From NCBI GenBank assembly GCA_050946255.1, contig JBMNUL010000004.1, forward strand, positions 1-46,261: 46,261 nucleotides of DNA, written 5' to 3'. Below are positions 9,194 to 17,897 of the stretch, one piece after another. The translations under genes and the position numbers were made by a program. The stretch's first letter is position 1, and the number at the start of each line of letters is the position of its first letter. Source of the DNA: JBMNUL01 sp050946255. Lineage in GTDB: Bacteria > Actinomycetota > Coriobacteriia > Coriobacteriales > CADBOM01. The notes beneath the pieces were generated by a model. The model saw nothing but the letters and a program-made list of their open reading frames with translations. It searched no databases and was not told the origin of the DNA.

Positions 9194-9832
9194 CTAATCT
9201 TTGAGGAATCTGAATTCTATGAAATCGCATATCTCGCCGACGTCTTCGAAGTCGAAGCAGGGAATCTGCTTCATGCCGGCCTCGCCCCGCATGTCTGGCA
9301 TGTCCGTGACGACGGCCACGGTGTCATCAGAGGAGAGGACGTCTGGGTCGAGAGCGGCATCCTCGTCCTTGGGGTTCCCACTGCGGAACAGCTCAAAACT
9401 CGGTGCGCCGCCGTGGCGATATCCCTCGACGACGACGATGTCGACGTCGGTCATCTCCTGAACGATTTGCGAGAACTCGAGCTCGTGGTCGAGCTTGCGG
9501 TAGGACGCGATCTTGTCTGGAGATGCCACAACGGTATGGACGCTGCCGGCCTGGGTGTGCCGCCAGGAGTCCTTTCCCGGCACGTCGATGTCGAATTTCT
9601 TGTGGCCGTGGTGCTTGATCGACCCCACCCTGTATCCGCGCGCGGTAAGCTCTGCGATCACCTTGACGGTCAGGACCGTCTTGCCCGAACCGCTCTTGCC
9701 TATGAAGGCCACTGCGGGAGCCGGTGCGGGCGTCGAGTTCGCGCCGTTGTTAGAGCTTGTCCCATTGTCTGGTGAGGACGCCGGGCCCGAGGAGCCTGCT
9801 GGGGTTTCATTCTGGTCCAGATCTTGCGACAT
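9194..9832 (-). CDS. mobB: Molybdopterin-guanine dinucleotide biosynthesis protein MobB
   Basis: A 212-residue P-loop GTPase-type protein of the MobB family, which assists MobA in attaching GMP to molybdopterin to form the bis-MGD cofactor. The Walker A motif GKSGSGKT is at residues 45-52. It is followed by SIKHHGHKKFDIDVPGKDS and a late VVVEGYRHG block, all typical of MobB. The first 38 residues are an unusual low-complexity Ser/Pro/Asn/Ala extension not needed by the fold. ATG 9832 has GGAG six bases upstream. It is the first gene of a leftward pair with pepF. Its product is what the two molybdoenzymes further along the window would need. Confidence 0.92.
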   Translation of the reverse strand: MSQDLDQNETPAGSSGPASSPDNGTSSNNGANSTPAPAPAVAFIGKSGSGKTVLTVKVIAELTARGYRVGSIKHHGHKKFDIDVPGKDSWRHTQAGSVHTVVASPDKIASYRKLDHELEFSQIVQEMTDVDIVVVEGYRHGGAPSFELFRSGNPKDEDAALDPDVLSSDDTVAVVTDMPDMRGEAGMKQIPCFDFEDVGEICDFIEFRFLKD

Positions 9833-10230
9833 TGGATTCTCCTATTTGCGAAACTTGACTTCAAACAACGATTATACCTAGCTGAAAATTTTCAAGTTTC
9901 CACTCATGAAATCCTCACGAAATTATTTTTGGTTTTTAAGGTTCATTTCAGGGTTCCTCAATATTCTAATAACTGTCGGAAGGCAAGAGGGACGAACGGA
10001 ATCCCACAGGAAGCCGAGAGAACCGAGGGCCTGAAGACAGAAACAAGTTGAAAATCGAATAGATATTCCAGCCGGCGGATGTCCCACATACCCCAACTTT
10101 TCATCCGTCCCGGCTTTGATACCGAATCGGTTGGCCCCCCACCCCTACTAATTTCCAACCGGTTCACGTCTGGGAACTAAACCCCCACACTCCAACAGAT
10201 CCCAGGCGAGCGTATTTCCCTTTCTTGCAG

Positions 10231-10275
10231 CACGTATGGCGCACTCGGATTGCTTATCCGGATGCGCCATACGTG
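10231..10275. repeat. Strong 45-bp hairpin in the gap before the ABC importer
   Basis: CACGTATGGCGCA (10231-10243) is perfectly complementary to TGCGCCATACGTG (10263-10275). A two-base bulge is followed by an inner CGGAT/ATCCG stem and a TGCTT loop. No T run follows on either strand, so it is not a standard terminator. A smaller palindrome, CCATATATGG, lies at 10285-10294. The 580-bp gap (9833-10413) otherwise shows no gene. The right arm reads GATGCGCCATACGT and matches 13 of 14 bases of a unit in the tandem repeat at 11368-11480. Confidence 0.75.
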
Positions 10276-10413
10276 TATTTAGGGCCATATATGGGCGAAC
10301 TTGCCGAGTGGACCTGAATATTGCTCCATCAGTCTGTTATATTATTGCTTTACTGTACTAAAGTAAGATTTGCAGGTTGTGGGGCCTGCGAAAATGCAAG
10401 GAAGGATCTCAAC

Positions 10414-11283
10414 ATGAAAAAGAAGGCAACGTTTATCGTCGCTCTCGCATGCGCTCTTTGTCTGGGCATGTTCGTGCTCTCCGGGTGCTCTTCTAGCGGC
10501 TCTGATAGCGGATCAACCGATTCCTCTAGTTCCACCGAATCATCTAACGCCGGAACTCTCTCCGACGGAATCTTCAGGGTTGGATTCGACCAGGATTTCC
10601 CTCCATATGGATATGTGGATGAGGAGACTGGAGAATACACCGGCTTCGACCTCGACCTTGCCGCCGAGGTCTGCAACCGCAATGGCTGGACCATCAAGTA
10701 CGTGCCGATCAACTGGGATTCCAAGGATCTCGAGCTCGAGTCCGGCACCATCGACTGCATTTGGAATGGGTTCACGATCGAGGGCCGCGAGGACGGTTAC
10801 ACTTTCACCGACCCTTACATGGACAACAGCCAGGTGATCGTCACCCGCACCGACAGCGGAATCAACAGCCTCTCCGACCTTTCTGGCAAGACCGTTGAGG
10901 TCCAGGCGGATTCTGCAGCTGCGGCGCTACTTTCTGAGGATGGAGATCAGGCCGAGCTTGCCTCGACCTTCGGCAGCATCCAGACGATAGGTGAGTACAA
11001 CACCGCATTCATGGACCTCGAGAGCGGTGCGTGCGATGCAATCGCCATCGATCTCCCTGTTGCAAAGTTCAACACCCAGGACAAGACCGACACCTTCAAG
11101 ATCCTCGATGAGCAGCTTTCCAGCGAGCACTATGGTGTTGGATTCAAGAAGGGAAACACCGAGCTTCGCGATAAGGTTCAGGACACTCTCATCGAAATGG
11201 TCAACGACGGCACCGTCGAGACCATCTGCGAGAAATACGCCGATCAGGGCATCAGCTACGATCAGTGGATTTTGGGCAAGTAG
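10414..11283 (+). CDS. Polar amino-acid ABC transporter, substrate-binding lipoprotein
   Basis: A 289-residue family-3 extracellular solute-binding protein anchored to the outer face of the membrane. It has a lipoprotein signal peptide with lipobox LSGC (acylated Cys25), a Ser/Thr-rich linker to about residue 48, then the binding domain. The latter shows VGFDQDFPPYGYVDE, YTGFDLDLAAEVCNRNGW and IDCIWNGFT, characteristic of amino-acid binders of the HisJ/GlnH type. The Asp of GFDLDLA usually contacts the ligand amino group. ATG 10414 is preceded by GGAAGGA. Permease and ATPase genes follow after a 322-base gap. Ligand (cystine, Gln, Arg and so on) is unresolved. Confidence 0.93.
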   Translation: MKKKATFIVALACALCLGMFVLSGCSSSGSDSGSTDSSSSTESSNAGTLSDGIFRVGFDQDFPPYGYVDEETGEYTGFDLDLAAEVCNRNGWTIKYVPINWDSKDLELESGTIDCIWNGFTIEGREDGYTFTDPYMDNSQVIVTRTDSGINSLSDLSGKTVEVQADSAAAALLSEDGDQAELASTFGSIQTIGEYNTAFMDLESGACDAIAIDLPVAKFNTQDKTDTFKILDEQLSSEHYGVGFKKGNTELRDKVQDTLIEMVNDGTVETICEKYADQGISYDQWILGK

Positions 11284-11307
11284 GTTTGACAATACATGAA
11301 ACTCTGC

Positions 11308-11335
11308 AGCTCGGGCCGGAAGACCTGCCCGGGCT
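11308..11335 (+). other. Hairpin after the binding-protein gene (possible attenuator)
   Basis: AGCTCGGGC (11308-11316) pairs with GCCCGGGCT (11327-11335), with one wobble pair. No T run follows. Its position directly after the lipoprotein gene suggests partial termination or 3' mRNA protection, which would give more binding protein than permease. Confidence 0.5.
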
Positions 11336-11367
11336 GCTCTCCTGTTGGGGATGAGAACACTGGCATT

Positions 11368-11480
11368 GAGATGCCATGGGCAGAAGTGCCATGCGGCGAA
11401 GCGCCATCAGCGATGTTCGATGTGTCGATGCTCCTTCACCGATGCGCCATGCGTCGATGTGCTATGTGGAAATGTCCACA
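11368..11480. repeat. Degenerate 14-15 bp tandem repeat between ABC importer genes
   Basis: Units begin at 11368, 11383, 11398, 11412, 11427, 11441, 11456 and (partial) 11470, with periods of 14 or 15 bases. The approximate consensus is GATGyGCCATGyGTC. Alternating period lengths break any reading frame, so it is not a coding repeat. It fills most of the 322-base gap between binding-protein and permease genes, and one unit matches the arm of the hairpin at 10263-10275. Confidence 0.65.
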
Positions 11481-11606
11481 ATTGGAAAGTTACCGCGCCG
11501 GTCTTGTGGTTTTGTTGCCCATGACCTCTGCGCGGTCGCGTTCTGTTAGTTGCCCGTTCAATGACTGGCAAGGAGTTGCGCGGCACGAGTATCGAAAGGG
11601 CATGAA

Positions 11607-12287
11607 GTGGATTTCGGTTTGATGATGGGGATGCTCGGCGAAGGCTTCGTCGTCACCCTCGAAATTTTCTTCCTGACGCTTCTCGGGTCCCTTCCCCTGG
11701 GGTTGCTGATAATGTTCCTGCGGAGGAACAAACTCGGTTTCAACGTGGGGAAAACCAGGATACGACCGATATCTCTTATCACGCAGTTCTACATCTCTGT
11801 CATGAGGGGAACACCTCTCATGCTCCAGCTGTTCGTTGTCTACTTCGCACCGTACTTCATCTTCGGGCAGCCGCTCTCGGATGGCTGGAGGTTCTCCGCG
11901 ACCATCGTCGCATTCATCCTAAACTACGCTGCCTACTTCGCTGAAATCTACCGAAGCGGGTACGAGAGCATTCCCCGTGGGCAGTTCGAGGCCGCAGATG
12001 TGCTCGGCTACAGCAGGTGGCAAGCTTTCAGGAAGATCATCCTTCCTCAGGTGATCAAGCGCATCCTCCCCCCGATGACAAACGAGATCATCACCCTGGT
12101 CAAGGACACTTCACTGGCATTTGCAATTGGATGTGCCGAGATGTTCACGGTGGCGAAGTCCATAGTTGCCTCCACCAGGTTGATGTGGGCGTTCGTTGCC
12201 GCCGCCGCCCTCTACTACGTGTTCAACCTGCTGCTCACGTTCATCCTCAATCGTGCCGAGAAGAAGCTGGCCTACTACCATGACTGA
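11607..12287 (+). CDS. Polar amino-acid ABC transporter, permease
   Basis: A 226-residue integral membrane subunit of the His/Glu/Gln/Arg/opine permease family. Hydrophobic segments run through most of the length. The EAA loop that docks the ATPase reads EAADVLGYSRWQAFRKIIL in the second half. Upstream, SVMRGTPLMLQLFVVYF is the standard family block. The start is GTG 11607, six bases after AAGGG; the nearby ATG 11602 is out of frame and closes at once. There is only one permease gene, so it probably forms a homodimer. It precedes the ATPase gene, either overlapping it or by 37 bases depending on that gene's start. Confidence 0.93.
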   Translation: MDFGLMMGMLGEGFVVTLEIFFLTLLGSLPLGLLIMFLRRNKLGFNVGKTRIRPISLITQFYISVMRGTPLMLQLFVVYFAPYFIFGQPLSDGWRFSATIVAFILNYAAYFAEIYRSGYESIPRGQFEAADVLGYSRWQAFRKIILPQVIKRILPPMTNEIITLVKDTSLAFAIGCAEMFTVAKSIVASTRLMWAFVAAAALYYVFNLLLTFILNRAEKKLAYYHD

Positions 12288-12324
12288 TAACGCCGAACAA
12301 CGAGTGACAACCGAGGAGCCCGGA

Positions 12325-13086
12325 ATGGCCGTTGTGACACTTGAGAACATTCACAAGAGCTTCAACGACAATGAGGTGCTGAAGGGCATCTCCCTTTCAG
12401 TCGAGCAGGGCGAGGTGGTTGGGATCATCGGTGCTTCCGGTGGGGGAAAGTCCACGCTCCTGCGCTGCGCCACGCTCCTGGAGACCTTCGAGCATGGCAA
12501 GCTCTGCTACGGCGACCTCGTCGTGGCTGATGAAGGGGAGGCTGGTCACACGGTCTATGGCAGCAAGCACGTCATCCGCCAGGCCAAGACCAGGTTCGGG
12601 CTGGTGTTTCAGAACTTCAACCTCTTCCCACACTACACGGTGCTGAAGAACATCACCGACCCCGCTCTGAGCGTGCAGAAGCGCGATGAGGAGGAGGTCA
12701 TGTCCCAAGCTCGTGACCTGATCGACAAGATGGGACTCAACGGCAAGGAGGATATGGTTCCCTGTGAGCTTTCAGGTGGCCAGCAACAGCGCGTCGCCAT
12801 CGCCAGGGCTCTCTGCATGAACCCCGACGTCCTGTTCTTCGACGAGCCCACAAGCGCTCTCGACCCGCTGCTCACGCAGGAAGTCCTCAAGGTCATCAGG
12901 GCATTGGCGGAAGACAACATGACGATGGTGATCGTCACCCATGAGATGGCTTTCGCCCGCGATGTTGCGGACAGGGTCGTGTTCATGGCCGACGGGGTGA
13001 TCGTGGAGGAGGGTCCTGCCAAAGAGGTCATCGAGCATCCAAAGAACGACCTCACCAGGGCGTTTCTCAACAAGACCGATTTATAG
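12325..13086 (+). CDS. Polar amino-acid ABC transporter, ATP-binding protein
   Basis: A 253-residue cytoplasmic ATPase that powers the importer. The Walker A motif GASGGGKST is at about residues 36-44, Q-loop FQNFNLFPH, signature LSGGQQQR, Walker B VLFFDEPTSALD and switch HEMAFA. This set matches the GlnQ/HisP class. I prefer ATG 12325 because GAGGAG lies about six bases upstream and MAVVTLENIHKSF is a normal start. An in-frame ATG at 12280 would overlap the permease stop and add 15 residues. A 12-residue insert near HTVYGSKH is slightly longer than usual. Confidence 0.94.
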   Translation: MAVVTLENIHKSFNDNEVLKGISLSVEQGEVVGIIGASGGGKSTLLRCATLLETFEHGKLCYGDLVVADEGEAGHTVYGSKHVIRQAKTRFGLVFQNFNLFPHYTVLKNITDPALSVQKRDEEEVMSQARDLIDKMGLNGKEDMVPCELSGGQQQRVAIARALCMNPDVLFFDEPTSALDPLLTQEVLKVIRALAEDNMTMVIVTHEMAFARDVADRVVFMADGVIVEEGPAKEVIEHPKNDLTRAFLNKTDL

Positions 13087-13173
13087 AAGCCAAATGGCGG
13101 TGCAATTGGCGATGACAATTCAAAAATTAGGCGAAACTCGCAAAGTAGGGTATATGGGCTGGTAGGCCGAGGC

Positions 13174-13203
13174 AAAACGATGGGTACCCGCGTGCGAAAC
13201 GAT
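13174..13203. promoter_or_regulatory. Direct repeat and palindrome upstream of the purine permease
   Basis: AAAACGAT (13174-13181) and GAAACGAT (13196-13203) are 22 bp apart and flank the palindrome GGGTACCC. The element lies about 30 bases before the NCS2 start codon. It could be an operator for purine control. It does not match the conserved core of known purine riboswitches. Confidence 0.3.
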
Positions 13204-13231
13204 TTGCAGCGGAAAGGTAAAGGAGTAGGGG

Positions 13232-14551
13232 ATGGATAAGTTCTTCAAGATTTCCGAGCGCGGGAGCAGCGTGGGGAATGAGATTGTCTGCGGTTTGACG
13301 ACGTTCCTCGCGATGGCCTACATCATCGCCGTGAACCCTGCCATGATGGTGGATGCCGGCATGCCCTTCGAGGCTGCGCTGACGTCCACGTGCTTCGGTG
13401 CCGCGATCATGACGCTTGCGATGGGGCTCATAACCAACCGTCCCGTGGCGTTGGCTTCTGGAATGGGAATCAACTCCATCGTGGCATACACGCTCTGCGG
13501 CACTGAGCTTGGAGTCGACTGGCGCGTTGCAATGGCCGTCGTGTTCCTCGAAGGCGCCGTGATCTTGGTATTGGTGCTGGTAGGCCTCCGAAAGGCCATC
13601 ATGGATGCGATACCTGCCAGCATCAGGCATTCCATCGGAATCGGAATCGGAATATTCATCGCCTTTCTCGGATTGAAAAACGGTGGGATCATCACCGGCA
13701 ACGAAGATACCTTGCTTTCAATGGGTGACTTCACGAGTCCGGCTGTCATCGTATCTCTGATTTCGATAATCCTTGCAATTGTGCTCCAGGCGCTGGAGGT
13801 CAAGGGCGCGATGATCATCTCGATTATTGTCGCCGTCATCGTGGGAATCCCCCTTGGGGTGACCGTCATTCCCACAACTTGGAATTTCGGTCTCGATTTC
13901 TCGGCCTTCGCCGCACCGTTCCAGACTGATCCAAGCACCGGGACTCTGGCAATAATCGAGTTGTTCACCCAGCCTATTCTCCTTATGTATGCGTTCTCGC
14001 TCTTGATGAGCGACTTCTTCGACACGATGGGAACGGTCGAGGCCATTGGGTCGGCTGCAGACTTCGTTGATAAGGACGGCAACGTCGAGAACGTTCAGTC
14101 CATCCTCACCGTCGACTCTGCTGCGGCAATGGTTGGAGGTTTTGTTGGCGCCAGCTCGATCACAACCTATGCAGAGTCGACCGCTGGTGCTGCAGCCGGT
14201 GCGCGAACCGGACTTTCCAACGTCGTGATCGCCATCATGTTCATCATCTTCTCGTTCTTCTCCCCGGTGATAGGCATGGTCAGCAACTCTGCAACTTGCG
14301 GCGCCCTGGTTGTGGTCGGCTATCTCATGATGAAGGACGTCGTGAACATCGACTGGACCAAGATCGAGACCGCGTTCCCGGCGTTCTTGACCATCGCTGC
14401 AATTCCGTTTACCGCATCCATCACCAACGGAATCGGGCTTGGATTCATCTCCTACTGCATCATCATGATCGCCAAGGGCAAGGCACGCGAGGTCAAGCCT
14501 CTGATGTGGGTCTCAGCTGCTGCTTTTCTCGTGATGTTCATATTGCTGTGA
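13232..14551 (+). CDS. NCS2-family purine permease (AzgA/PbuG-like)
   Basis: A 439-residue membrane carrier of the AzgA-like branch of NCS2, which takes up adenine, guanine or hypoxanthine with protons. Typical blocks are the opening FKISERGSSVGNEIVCGLTT, FLAMAYIIAVNP, the ALASGMGINSIVAYT segment, FFDTMGTVEAIG in the middle, and the later VGASSITTYAESTAG that forms the substrate site. Twelve to fourteen membrane segments are expected. ATG 13232 follows AAAGGAG. It is a single gene after the ABC importer and 145 bases from it. The exact purine preference cannot be assigned. Confidence 0.92.
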   Translation: MDKFFKISERGSSVGNEIVCGLTTFLAMAYIIAVNPAMMVDAGMPFEAALTSTCFGAAIMTLAMGLITNRPVALASGMGINSIVAYTLCGTELGVDWRVAMAVVFLEGAVILVLVLVGLRKAIMDAIPASIRHSIGIGIGIFIAFLGLKNGGIITGNEDTLLSMGDFTSPAVIVSLISIILAIVLQALEVKGAMIISIIVAVIVGIPLGVTVIPTTWNFGLDFSAFAAPFQTDPSTGTLAIIELFTQPILLMYAFSLLMSDFFDTMGTVEAIGSAADFVDKDGNVENVQSILTVDSAAAMVGGFVGASSITTYAESTAGAAAGARTGLSNVVIAIMFIIFSFFSPVIGMVSNSATCGALVVVGYLMMKDVVNIDWTKIETAFPAFLTIAAIPFTASITNGIGLGFISYCIIMIAKGKAREVKPLMWVSAAAFLVMFILL

Positions 14552-14724
14552 TCTTTTTATTGTTGTGAATTTTTTCTACATATGGCATTGCCAGCGAAAG
14601 TTGTTCTCGAGACGTAATAAAATTGAGCAAATAGCTTCTTTTGTGGAATCTATTTTTCAAGGTAGGTCTCATGCATCCTGGCTCCGTGCATTTGGGATGC
14701 CAATTTCGTAGAAAGGTCAATGCC

Positions 14725-15687
14725 GTGGGAATCGTCGACGATGTTTCATCTGCAGCCAGCAAGGGAATTGGATACGTTAGCAGGGGTGGCAGGAAAGCCC
14801 AGCTCAAGTTGGAGATCAACGACCTTATCAGGCGCAGGGAAGAGGTTGCCTCGCAGCTTGGAGCGAGCCTCTATCCAGTGTTGAGAAACTATCCCGAGCT
14901 GATTTCGGGAAGGGAGCAGATGCTCAACGCAATTGCCAGCATCGACGCCCAGATCAACGGCATGCAGGCAGAGATTGCCCAAATCGAGTCCATGCAGAAT
15001 TCGAATCAGAGGATTTGCCCGCACTGCGGAGCCGTTGTTGGCACAACCGACGTGTTCTGCTTCAACTGTGGCAACCGTCTTACCCAGCAAAATCAGGCAC
15101 CTGCGCAGCAGGGAACATATCAGGGTCCGGGCCAGATGCCCAACAACCCTCAGCAGGCTGGCTACGTGAACGGGCAGCCGGCCCAAAATGGTTCTCAGCA
15201 GTCCGGCAATCCCAACATGCAACAGGCTCCCAACTACTCGCAGCAGGCTGGGAACCCTGTTTCCCAGCAGCAGGCCAATGCCGGTGCTCCATATGGGGCT
15301 CAGCAGGCTGCCAGTTCCCAGGCACAGGAGGCTTCAGCCCATCCGCAGCAGGCTGTTGATGCGTCATCTCAACAGGTCCCGTCCAACTCGCAGGAGACCG
15401 GCTCCTCTTCTGCTCAGCAAGCCGATATCCCAGCAGCCCAGCAGGTTGTCAGCGCAATGCCCGATGAAAAACCAGCCGATGAGCCAGTATCTCAACAGAC
15501 AGTCAACGTAACGCCCGATGAAAACCCGGCTGACTTGGCATCTGATGATACTGCGCTCGCAGATGCGGATTCCATTGATTCTGAGACTCCAGAGGAAAGC
15601 CCTGTCGACTCGTCAGCTCCCGCGGTTGAATCCGACGGCGAGAATTCTGAGACGGAAACTGATGCCTCCGGCACTTCAACCATTTAG
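14725..15687 (+). CDS. Zinc-ribbon protein with long Gln-rich tail
   Basis: A protein of about 320 residues with three parts. Residues 20-93 are helical and charged, probably a coiled coil (RRREEVASQL, ASIDAQINGMQAEIAQIES). Residues 98-115 form a zinc ribbon, CPHCG...CFNCG (Cys 98, 101, 112, 115). From about 120 to the end it is low complexity: first repeated QQ-A/G units rich in Gln, Ser, Pro and Asn, then an acidic Ser/Asp/Glu/Thr tail. No signal peptide or membrane helix is seen. I prefer GTG 14725, eight bases after GAAAGG. An in-frame ATG at 14671 would add 18 residues. I do not recognise a function. Ribbon plus flexible tail suggests a scaffold or envelope-linked protein. Confidence 0.75.
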   Translation: MGIVDDVSSAASKGIGYVSRGGRKAQLKLEINDLIRRREEVASQLGASLYPVLRNYPELISGREQMLNAIASIDAQINGMQAEIAQIESMQNSNQRICPHCGAVVGTTDVFCFNCGNRLTQQNQAPAQQGTYQGPGQMPNNPQQAGYVNGQPAQNGSQQSGNPNMQQAPNYSQQAGNPVSQQQANAGAPYGAQQAASSQAQEASAHPQQAVDASSQQVPSNSQETGSSSAQQADIPAAQQVVSAMPDEKPADEPVSQQTVNVTPDENPADLASDDTALADADSIDSETPEESPVDSSAPAVESDGENSETETDASGTSTI

Positions 15688-15695
15688 GGCTTGCA

Positions 15696-15707
15696 GGCAA
15701 TATTGCC
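15696..15707. repeat. 12-bp perfect palindrome after the zinc-ribbon gene
   Basis: GGCAATATTGCC is self-complementary, nine bases after the stop codon. It is the clearest structure in the 356-bp gap (15688-16043), which otherwise shows no gene and only weak short stems. It is too short, and lacks the T run, for a firm terminator call. Confidence 0.35.
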
Positions 15708-16043
15708 GTTAAAAGGTCTTGAGACTGTAGATTATTACCTGTCGAATTGCATAGAGTCCGCTTTGCCTGCTTTTGCAATCTCAGCTTCAATTCTTGGTTA
15801 CAATTAGGGCTGCTTGTTTGGGACAATACGGCGCATGCTTATCGCACTTGTTGCAGTTGGGCCGATGGCTGCATGCGCGTAAATTGATAATTCGTGATTC
15901 CCAATGGGAGCTTCAAGTGCCCCAAGTGCGGGGCCGGGGAAGACTTGAGATGAGTGCACATTGGGGAAGCATCAGACCACTTGATTATCGACGATGCTGT
16001 GCGGGTGGAATTGCCACGCGCAGACGTATCAGGAGGTTTCAAT

Positions 16044-17747
16044 ATGGAAATTCAGCAGGTATACGAGCGCTGGCTCGCCAATGTTGACGATAAGGACAAA
16101 AAAGACGTCGCTGCGTTGGGCGATGACAGTTCCTTGATGGAAGACGCTTTCTACAGGGACTTGGAATTTGGAACGGCAGGTCTTCGGGGCATTATTGGAA
16201 TGGGCTCGAACCGCATGAACGTCTACACGGTGGCAAGGGCCACTCAGGGCCTGGCCAACTACCTGAACGCGCATTTCGAAGATCCCTCGGTGGCGATTTG
16301 CCGCGACAGCCGCAACATGGGTGAGATTTTCGTTCAGACTGCAGCTGGGGTTTTGGCCGCAAACGGCATTCACTCTTATCTCTATCCAAGAATCGAGCCT
16401 ACGCCAGCGCTTTCGTTTGCAGTCCGCGACCTCAAATGCTCTGCTGGAATCAACATCACGGCCAGCCATAACCCGGCCGAGTACAACGGCTACAAGGTCT
16501 ACGGGCCCGATGGATGCCAGATAACCACTGATGCCGCACATGAGATTCAAGAGGCCATCAACTCCGTCGACATATTCGATGATGTCAGGCAGGAACCTTT
16601 CGACAGGGCCTTGATGTCAAAGATCTCGACCTGGATAGGTGAGGACACGCTCGACAGGTTCGTGGAAGCTGTTTTGAGCCAATCATTGGACGAATCCTCG
16701 GCGAAGGGCCTTTCAATTGTCTATACCCCGCTGAATGGGACCGGGCTCGAATGCGTTATGAGGACCCTGAAGGAAATCGGGGTCGAGAAGATCGATGTCG
16801 TTCCAGAGCAGGCAGACCCAGATGGCAATTTCACCACCTGCCCTTATCCCAACCCGGAGATTCGCGAGGCCCTGCAGAAAGGGCTCGAGCTGTGCGAGAA
16901 GGTAAAGCCCGATTTGCTGCTGGCAACGGACCCAGATGCAGACAGGGTTGGAATCGCGGTTCCCCATGCAGGCGAATACAAGTTGCTCTCGGGAAACGAA
17001 GTTGGCGTGCTCTTGCTCGACTACATCTGCAGCCGGCGCCAGGCCCGTGGCGAGGATCTATCCAGGAGCGTGGCCATCACCACAATCGTCTCTTCCACGA
17101 TGGCCGATGCCGTTGCCAGCCACTATGGCGTGCAGCTTCGCAGGACCCTCACCGGATTCAAGTACATAGGCGAGCAGATTGGGATTCTTGAGGCAAACGG
17201 CGAAGCCGACAGGTTCATATTCGGCTTCGAGGAGAGCTACGGGTATCTGGCGGGAAGCCATGTGCGCGACAAGGATGCCGTGGTGGCGAGCATGCTCATC
17301 TGCCAGATGGCGAAGTGGCACAAGGACCAGGGGCACGACCTATACGAGGCCATGCAGCTGCTGTACGAGCGCTATGGTCACTACGGCAACTCACTGGTGA
17401 ACGTTTCCTATCCCGGTTCCGATGGCGCCCAGAAGATGGCATCGATAATGTCCGGCCTGCGCTCGAATCCTCCGGCGGCTATCGCAGGCATGCAGGTTCA
17501 ATCTGTGGTTGATTATTCCTCTGGAGCCCAGATGCCGGTTCTCAATGGCGGGACAGACGAACCTCAGCGTCTTCCGGAGGCCAACGTCATCGAGTTTGCG
17601 CTCGGAGAGGGAACCAAGGTGATCATCCGTCCCAGCGGAACCGAGCCGAAAATCAAGAGCTACCTGTTCGCAAAGGCCAATTCCGCCGGGGAGTCTGAAA
17701 AGAGGCTCGAAGATCTCGAGGCATTCTCCCACGAGATTCTCGGCTAG
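16044..17747 (+). CDS. Phosphoglucomutase / phosphomannomutase
   Basis: A 567-residue alpha-D-phosphohexomutase that interconverts hexose 1- and 6-phosphates in the cytoplasm. The phosphoserine loop TASHNP is at about residues 139-144 (Ser141 carries the phosphate). The magnesium loop DPDADR is near residue 300, the sugar-binding GFEESYGYL near 395, and the phosphate-binding RPSGTEPK near the C-terminus. All four active-site loops are intact. The length fits the PgmB-like/PMM2 bacterial-eukaryotic branch rather than the shorter PMM/PGM enzymes. ATG 16044 follows AGGAGG; the frame extends upstream but without family similarity. It stands alone. Confidence 0.94.
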   Translation: MEIQQVYERWLANVDDKDKKDVAALGDDSSLMEDAFYRDLEFGTAGLRGIIGMGSNRMNVYTVARATQGLANYLNAHFEDPSVAICRDSRNMGEIFVQTAAGVLAANGIHSYLYPRIEPTPALSFAVRDLKCSAGINITASHNPAEYNGYKVYGPDGCQITTDAAHEIQEAINSVDIFDDVRQEPFDRALMSKISTWIGEDTLDRFVEAVLSQSLDESSAKGLSIVYTPLNGTGLECVMRTLKEIGVEKIDVVPEQADPDGNFTTCPYPNPEIREALQKGLELCEKVKPDLLLATDPDADRVGIAVPHAGEYKLLSGNEVGVLLLDYICSRRQARGEDLSRSVAITTIVSSTMADAVASHYGVQLRRTLTGFKYIGEQIGILEANGEADRFIFGFEESYGYLAGSHVRDKDAVVASMLICQMAKWHKDQGHDLYEAMQLLYERYGHYGNSLVNVSYPGSDGAQKMASIMSGLRSNPPAAIAGMQVQSVVDYSSGAQMPVLNGGTDEPQRLPEANVIEFALGEGTKVIIRPSGTEPKIKSYLFAKANSAGESEKRLEDLEAFSHEILG

Positions 17748-17897
17748 GCCGTTATCCCGGAGAGGGGCTGTTGAGTCCCCAGCTTGGGCTTGGCCTCCAG
17801 TTGGGATGCCATCTAGGTGGTTAATCCTGCGCTCTGCTTCTCATGCCCAAGTAACTCGCCAGGTCTCCTAGGATGCCAACAAAAACCTGAGCAAGCG

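Noticed and set aside
10231..10275. Intrinsic terminator
   Set aside because: The stem is strong but there is no T run on either strand and no upstream gene ends close to it.
11296..11622. A 108-codon frame over the 14-15 bp repeats
   Set aside because: The alternating repeat period shifts frame within the repeat, and the product is Cys/Met rich with no similarity. The repeat is more likely non-coding.
13087..13231. Possible riboswitch leader before the purine permease (purine or cyclic-di-GMP type)
   Set aside because: Pieces such as GCAAAG and GGTACCCGC recall known motifs, but the order of conserved segments and the pairing do not match either class by eye.
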